Source of the DNA: Dioscorea cayenensis subsp. rotundata
Taxonomy: Eukaryota; Streptophyta; Magnoliopsida; Dioscoreales; Dioscoreaceae
DNA: 64,000 nt
NCBI RefSeq assembly: GCF_009730915.1
Contig: NC_052472.1
Location: 744,001 to 808,000 of the forward strand
Reading direction: 5' to 3'
Shown here: piece by piece, positions 58,316 to 64,000 of the stretch
Numbering within the stretch: position 1 is the stretch's first letter
How the letters are laid out: each line of letters begins with the position of its first letter
Translations under genes and position numbers: made by a program
The notes under the pieces: model-generated
Databases searched by the model: none
What the model saw: the letters and a program-made list of their open reading frames with translations, nothing else
What the model was told of the DNA's origin: nothing

Positions 58316-61300
58316 TTAGTTAGGCTTAAAGAATTTAAGCCTGAGGCCACTATTAACCATGCTCCAGACACCTCCGAGGGAAAAGGCTAAGCTGAAAGCT
58401 ATTCCCATTATCCCCAGGCTCCAATTAAGGTACCAATTGAAGCTAAATCTAGATGGCTTTTTAATTAGAACCCACATGAAGCAAGGGTAGGCAAAGGTGA
58501 CAGGGAGAGTGAGGCCACCTAAAAGACCAGCAAGGCTGGAGAGGAAGGGAAGTGCAACCCCTATTAGGAATGAGATGAAGCCATAGAATACTCGGAAGCC
58601 AGAACGCACCCAGATTGAGCAGGGCCTATTTGTTCGGCTGGTATAAAATGCTTCAAAGCTGTCAAACACTGGCATTGAATATATCTGAAAGCTGCTCAGA
58701 CAGTTGAACACCACCAGCAGGAATGTTGTTGCCAGAAGTCCCCTGGGAATATCAGGGCTGTGAAATGCAAATAGGGCGTTCAGCATCCCTCCTGCAGGCA
58801 TCTACAAGGAAAATGGGAATGAACCACCCCATTACTTACTTATTTCACAAATCATTCTTCATATTAATTCAAACAAATCAAAAAGCTGTTGTGCAACATC
58901 AATGCGACAGCCAATGCATGACAGGATATCAGGCTGAAATTTGAAATCTTGATAAACTCACAAGGTTCCCATAGGCCCAGAATCCTCCAATGGCAACTGG
59001 GAATAAGCACATGGCAATAAGAATATACGCCACCTTAGCACCTCGCCACATTGGTACATGAGCAGGATGTTTAAAAGTTGATGGCATTGTCGCCTGCAGA
59101 ATACAATAAAACATATGACTCTAGTTACTTGCAATTCATAGATATCAGAAATAAAACCTCCAGGTCTTGGCATATATATTCCGAATGTAATTACTCTTTC
59201 TCTGATGATAAGGTCACACTGCCACATTTTTCTCATTCAAGAAGAAACACGCGTATAGTATAGAAGATAAACACCACAAAAATTAACTTCTACTCAAACA
59301 CAAGCAATTCTATTATATAGAGGCCTTGTACCTGGATTTCTAGTGCTAGATTGTGACCTCGGAATGCAAACGCGATTATACCAAGTGCATTCAAGATTGA
59401 GAAGATTGATGCAGTAAAAGAAGGGGACTTAAGTGGCTGATAAGAGATGGAAGGAGGCCTTGTCTGGCTAACAGAGAGAACCCAGGCCATCGTAGCGTAG
59501 ATAATTGCAGTCACAGCTCCAATGAGAGAAAGGCCTGCTATTGAATTAAGGTTTGGAAGCTGAGAGAGAACAATACACAACGAAGTAAACACCAGATACC
59601 ATTCAACAGTTGAAAGGGGGTTTGATGAACACAGGGGACCACACACAATCTGAAAAAACAGCTTCATTGTTTCTCCTCCAATAAGAATCAATGCAGTTGC
59701 AGTGCCTGCTGAGAGATAAACAGTTGGGAATAAAGCCAGCCAAACGCCTAATCTTTCACCTGGAAAGAGAGGATAGCAGATGTCACCGAAGCAATAAGGC
59801 AAATAGGCTTTTAAGGTCAAAGCTAGCCCAACAGTACTTAACACTGAACAAGTTAATCTCTTGGGATGAGTCCATGATAGAAATGCAAACGTTTTCTGAC
59901 ATGTAAGATGTCTCTCAACCACAGGCACCTTTTTGTATCCAGCTATGATGCGGAAACAAAAATTGTAATATACTTGCACGAATTGATCCTTAAACAGGGG
60001 ATCTAGTTTAGATATGAAACAGACAAAAATGTAGTACAAGGCATCACAAATTATCAACAACATTCGTAACATTCGTGTTTACCAAGAGCACTGCTCCACA
60101 ACCTCAATAGTGACCATAAACGGGCATACACCATTCAAATGCCAACTTCAACAAGCATTGTATGGGGAAAAAACCTGTCTAGATGTAAAGCCACTTTTCT
60201 AATAAAAATTACCTTCCTCATTAATATATCTCTTTGGTTTCAAGTTTCAAACTCACATTGTAGCAAGTTTTAGTTAATAGAAACAACGCAGCTCACAATA
60301 TGCACCAACTATTAGCTACATGAGAAGTCTACAAACAAGCTTACCAAAGGCAGCTTGTGCGAGCTCCACGTATCTATTGTACCTCTTTCCTGGTACAGCT
60401 TCATGAAGCTTAATTAGTATCCAGAGAGTGTAAAGTTGCCAAAAGTAGGCTATAGTCAATGAAAATATGCCCCAGCTCCTGCAATTCCAAGATAAAAATA
60501 AAAACTATAATAATCAAAGCAGCCATGAACCTACAGTCCTTTTTACCTACAAAATTTCCAATGATTTTTTAACTACCATAATTACTAAAAAGCACTAAAA
60601 GGTGGGATTTGAGAGTTCTGATGAATGATATGAGCATGGTATTCCATGTTATTCATTGGGATGGTCACATAATGAAAGTCAAATTAATATGCCAAGGAAC
60701 GGTGCCATGACATTTATTAGGAGAAGCTTGTCCCACTGGTGACTTGAGATCTACGGAGTGGGTGTGCACTTGACTACATATATATCTAGCAAACATCAGT
60801 GGAATAATCTAACCACATTGAGCTATATAAGTAAGAATAGAAAGACACATTGAGATACATGGTATGTATTAGTTTGCCGTTGGTGGTGAATATGTTGGGT
60901 AGCTACATATATCTAATAGAGGGTCTCTGAAATCTCAAATCTGAATATGGCCGGCATATATAATAAGCTCATTCTATATCAACAGTTAACAAAGTAAAGC
61001 AAAACCAACTAGCTACAACAAGTCTACAAGTTAGTAGTGTTCTATGCTATTAATTCATTGCGGAAGTCTGGAAGAAAAGAAAAAAGCAGAAGAAGAAAAA
61101 AAGAAGAAGAATAAAACATTAATTAGCTCAACAGTATAATGGAAAGAAAGAAAGAAAAAAAAAATATATATGCACCAGCCCAGGAAGGCGAACGCAACAG
61201 GAAGAACAAGGGCTTGAAAACCGACTCCAGCATTGAGATTGTGGAAGGCAGCGTAGTGGGCGTTGCCATTGCGGGACTCAGTGATGGGAAGCCAAGCATC

Positions 61301-61567
61301 CTGCGGGTTGAGCCGGGTGAGGTGGCCCATGTCCTCCAGGTACCCCCTCAGGTTCACCAGCACCCGCTTCATCGGTGTTCCTACCATTGGAGATATCATC
61401 ACCGAACCCGATGGCGTCCACGACCGAGATGCCGCCCCCGGCCGGGGAGACCTCTGCCCCGACGGCGTCACCGTCTCAGGCGTTGAGACACCCCTCGGCG
61501 TCGCAGGGATCGACACCAGCTCCGCCTCCGAGAAACCTCCTCCACCCATTCCGACCTTGCCTTCCAT
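58316..61567 (-). CDS. AATL1: Amino-acid transporter, lysine/histidine transporter-like 8 (AATL1) type
   Basis: Five exons join in frame to 523 residues: 61176-61567, 60345-60478, 59332-59759, 58962-59093 and 58316-58801. All introns are GT..AG. The start at 61567 (MEGKVGMGGG) is preferred over an upstream in-frame ATG near 61729 because the family begins shortly before the conserved SIPATPRGVSTPETVTPSGQ, and the extra residues would be unlike it. The N-terminus is a Ser/Pro-rich cytosolic tail. About eleven membrane helices follow from residue ~105 (NLNAGVGFQALVLPVAFAFL), with WSWGIFSLTIAYFWQLYTLW, LALFPTVYLSAGTATALILI, TVEWYLVFTSLCIVLSQLPN and ALGIIAFAFRGHNLALEIQ as family signatures of the AAAP superfamily. 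These are proton-coupled amino-acid importers of the plasma membrane. The substrate here is not readable from the sequence. Confidence 0.93.
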
Positions 61568-64000
61568 CTCACTCACAGTCTCACTGACACTCGCACATTC
61601 ACTCCTCTCTTTCCCCTTTCTCCTTCCTTCAAAAGTGATATCACTGAGATGAGGTGTTGGGACACTGGGCCAGGCAGGTGAAGAACAGGGACACTGAGCC
61701 AGAAAAAGCAATGTGGCCCGGCACGGCATCAACAGTACCCATTGCTGAAAACTTCTCCTATCCGCCACCAATATCCAACAAAGGAAAACAAAAAATTATA
61801 CTACTCAGGAACACGACTTTCCAAGCATGGGATGGGATGGGATGGGAACAAAGTGTAAGTATAATAATAATAATAATAATAATATTTATTAAGAGAAAGA
61901 AACCGGTTTTTGGCGGGAACTCCATTTATTTATCTGTTTACTTCTTTGTTGTGTAAGCACGTTCTATTCTTACAAAGTAACAGAGAGGGTTAAAAACTTA
62001 AAACCCTATATTTCATACAAAGTTACAAACACCAGCGCTATACACCGGGCCTTCTTTGTGAATTGTGAGGACCGTGAGATGTCAGTTTTTTTTAAAGGGC
62101 ATAAGGACGGTGGGTTGTACTGAAAATGATGATGGTGTCGTGGTGAAAAGATGCACCCTGACAGCATGGGGCCAATCGCCGCGTTGTGGTCACTAAAAAA
62201 CACCGGGAGGTGGTCAAAGAAAGTATATCATTGAGACCGATGCTCACAGCACCTTTGGATTTTTGCAAAACCCTAAGCCCGGCCCGCATTCGAATATGTA
62301 TCGAGATGAATCCACCAATCTTTCAAAGGCATCCAAGAAATAAATAACATTATGTTCGACGAAATGATAATGACATGTTGCTTCGAAGGGTACAGGAACA
62401 AGCATGCTTGCAGCGCTGGAAGTGGAAAGCCCCCTATTTTTAAATCGATCTAATTATAATTTGTGTTTGGAAATTTGATAAACCGATTTGAACACGGTAT
62501 TGATACTTGTGTACTTTGCTATTAGGCCACTGAAATGTCTGATCATATGTTATTTCAAATGTGTTTTTGCTTATTAGTGTATTTGATCCTTTTTTTAGTC
62601 AAATCTTAGATTTGTAAATTTTTTCCCATTCACAACGCGAGGTCTAGAACTCCTAGTTTTCTTCACGGGAAGTCAAACAACACGTTTTACAGGATCTCCT
62701 TCTACGAACCATTCTATGAAATATATCCGCTTTGAAAAAAAAAAATAGACTTTTCCATCATTATTAAAAAGTATTCATATGCTCTTTTTTTTTGGGATTT
62801 CTGTAGTCTATGATACACACAGCGCTTATTAGGAGAATCACTTCAAAAACTCAAGTGCTCTGTGAATATTTTGAGCGCTATATTAGAAGACTTTGCAGGC
62901 ACCACGACTCCCCAGTCTTCATTGGAGTGAGCCACTCCACTTTTATAACTAAGTAGGACTCTTGTTACCGCACGCTGGACTTTACCGATGCGGTTGTATT
63001 TTTTCACCATTTTTTGCTTGCTTTTAGCTTGTTGATTAGGGCTAGCATCACTTCTGGTGGTTGTTTTCTAGCTTTATTTTGCCTTTTACCTTTTTGTACT
63101 TTTTTTTTACTTCCGTCTTGTACGTTGTGTGTTTGTGTGTTTTTTCTTTGTCATGCCATAATTTATCTAAAACCAAAATATTTCTATTTCTACCTAAGTG
63201 CTTGTGTGCCTAAATCCAAATGTGTAAATTGAAATTCTTACATATTATTGCTAGTTTTTGTACCTTAGTGTTTATGTGTCCAACAATTAGTTTTCTGAAC
63301 GGTATTTTTAAGATTTTTTTAAGACATATTAGTCTTTATAAGCAGAAATTAAGGTGTGAAATATATAAGCAGTTGAAAGCAGAAAGATTGAGAAGAGCAA
63401 GCACTTGGTGTGTAAGCAGTTGGGTAAGATGTTGAAATGTATAAAAATTAATTTCAAGAATAATAATTGGGATAGCTTGTTGAGTAAAATACTGTAATGT
63501 CAACCTTCTGCTATGGTTCAAATCCTTAGCAGTTGGATTGAGAAAGTGATAATGGTAAGCATTTGGTATATGAGCACTTGGGTAGGCTGTTGAAAAATAT
63601 AAAAATTTAATTTTAAAAATAATAATTGGGGTAGCTTAGGGTAGGATGTCAACTATTCCCCCTTTAGTTCAAAACTTCATATCCCCACTCTCACATTTTT
63701 ACATGCTTGCTAGAGCTAGAAGAAGGGAAAAAAAAACCCTCAAGCAATAAGGTTGAGGAAGTGAGAAGAGTACCTAAGTAATTTGTTTAGAGGATTGAAG
63801 AAAGTAAGGTTTTAGAGGGGAAAAAAAATCTAAACAAGTGGATTAAATGAGTGAAGAGATTAGGTTAAAAGATTTGAGTAGATAACCGTTTTAAAGGTAA
63901 AAATTTAAATAAATGGATTAAAGGATTGACAAGAGTAAAGTTAGAGGAAAGTAAAGTATTAGAAAAAACCTAAGCAATTAGGTAGGCGTGAAAGGTAAAG
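61568..64000. other. Transporter promoter side and spacer to the window end
   Basis: It holds a (AAT)n tract at 61862-61882 and the imperfect tandem duplication at 63369-63675. The last 300 bases are A/G-rich and repetitive (AAGTAAGG, AAGCAANNAGG words). No gene is recognised on either strand. Confidence 0.55.
63369..63675. repeat. Imperfect tandem duplication, about 150-bp unit
   Basis: Units from about 63369 and 63521 share GCAGTTG, AAGCACTTGG/AAGCATTTGG, GCAGTTGGGTAAG/GCACTTGGGTAGG, TGTTGAAA, AATAATAATTGGG and TAGCTT. A/T-rich, non-coding. Confidence 0.65.

Noticed and set aside
61568-61771. Upstream in-frame extension of the AATL1-like transporter
   Set aside because: The residues are unlike the family, and the usual start falls just before the conserved SIPATPR block.
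63490-63545. GGTTCAAATCC word, considered as a tRNA T-arm
   Set aside because: No A/B box pair, acceptor stem or cloverleaf can be formed around it.

Overview
This is a nuclear segment of a flowering plant, probably a non-grass monocot. Genes carry short AT-rich introns with GT..AG borders and are separated by AT-rich, microsatellite-rich spacers containing plant-type transposons (hAT MITE, LINE, Ty1/copia, Mutator-like). Residue choices in the SHMT protein look monocot-like. The clade is an inference; plant nuclear DNA is not in doubt.

Ten host genes are supported. In order they are: a PADRE/DUF4228 protein (4.1-4.6 kb), a dirigent protein (7.0-7.6 kb, the only + strand host gene), TOM6 (9.4-9.6 kb), a COR413 plasma-membrane protein (4 exons, 12.4-14.4 kb), a WAKL14-type receptor kinase (3 exons, 15.1-18.3 kb), a JINGUBANG-like WD40 protein (intronless, 22.9-24.3 kb), mitochondrial serine hydroxymethyltransferase (15 exons, 26.3-31.6 kb), a USP-kinase fusion resembling the plant 'inactive kinase' family (9 exons, 34.3-38.4 kb), an At3g27390-like membrane protein (10 exons, 42.4-46.5 kb) and an AATL1/LHT-like amino-acid transporter (5 exons, 58.3-61.6 kb). 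I rebuilt the spliced genes exon by exon and every junction keeps the reading frame, giving 177, 735, 521, 757, 554 and 523 residues. The genes form no operon. They are independent loci for organelle import, one-carbon metabolism, cell-wall sensing, membrane transport and stress response.

The accessory part is 46.8-57.0 kb. A hAT-like palindromic element (46.84-47.75 kb) is followed by an 8.66 kb Mutator-like element (48,314-56,970) with degenerate terminal inverted repeats and a perfect 9-bp target-site duplication. It holds a broken MURA transposase on the + strand (N-terminal DNA-binding remnant plus two C-terminal zinc-knuckle remnants, core missing). A convergent, frameshifted DUF1985/Ulp1-protease-like cargo gene lies on the - strand, with its catalytic Cys codon changed to Tyr. 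The element also contains three copies of a 165-195 bp foldback, an internal copy of its own right subterminal region, and a dense degenerate GTTTAAA motif of about 20-bp spacing whose strand mostly follows the transcription direction of the two gene remnants. This is the most unusual structure in the window.

Smaller mobile remnants are a 425-bp hAT MITE (950-1374) with perfect 8-bp duplication, a 5'-truncated LINE end (19.47-20.0 kb) and a copia RT/RNase H relic (32.5-33.2 kb). I found no tRNA, rRNA, CRISPR, viral or bacterial feature.
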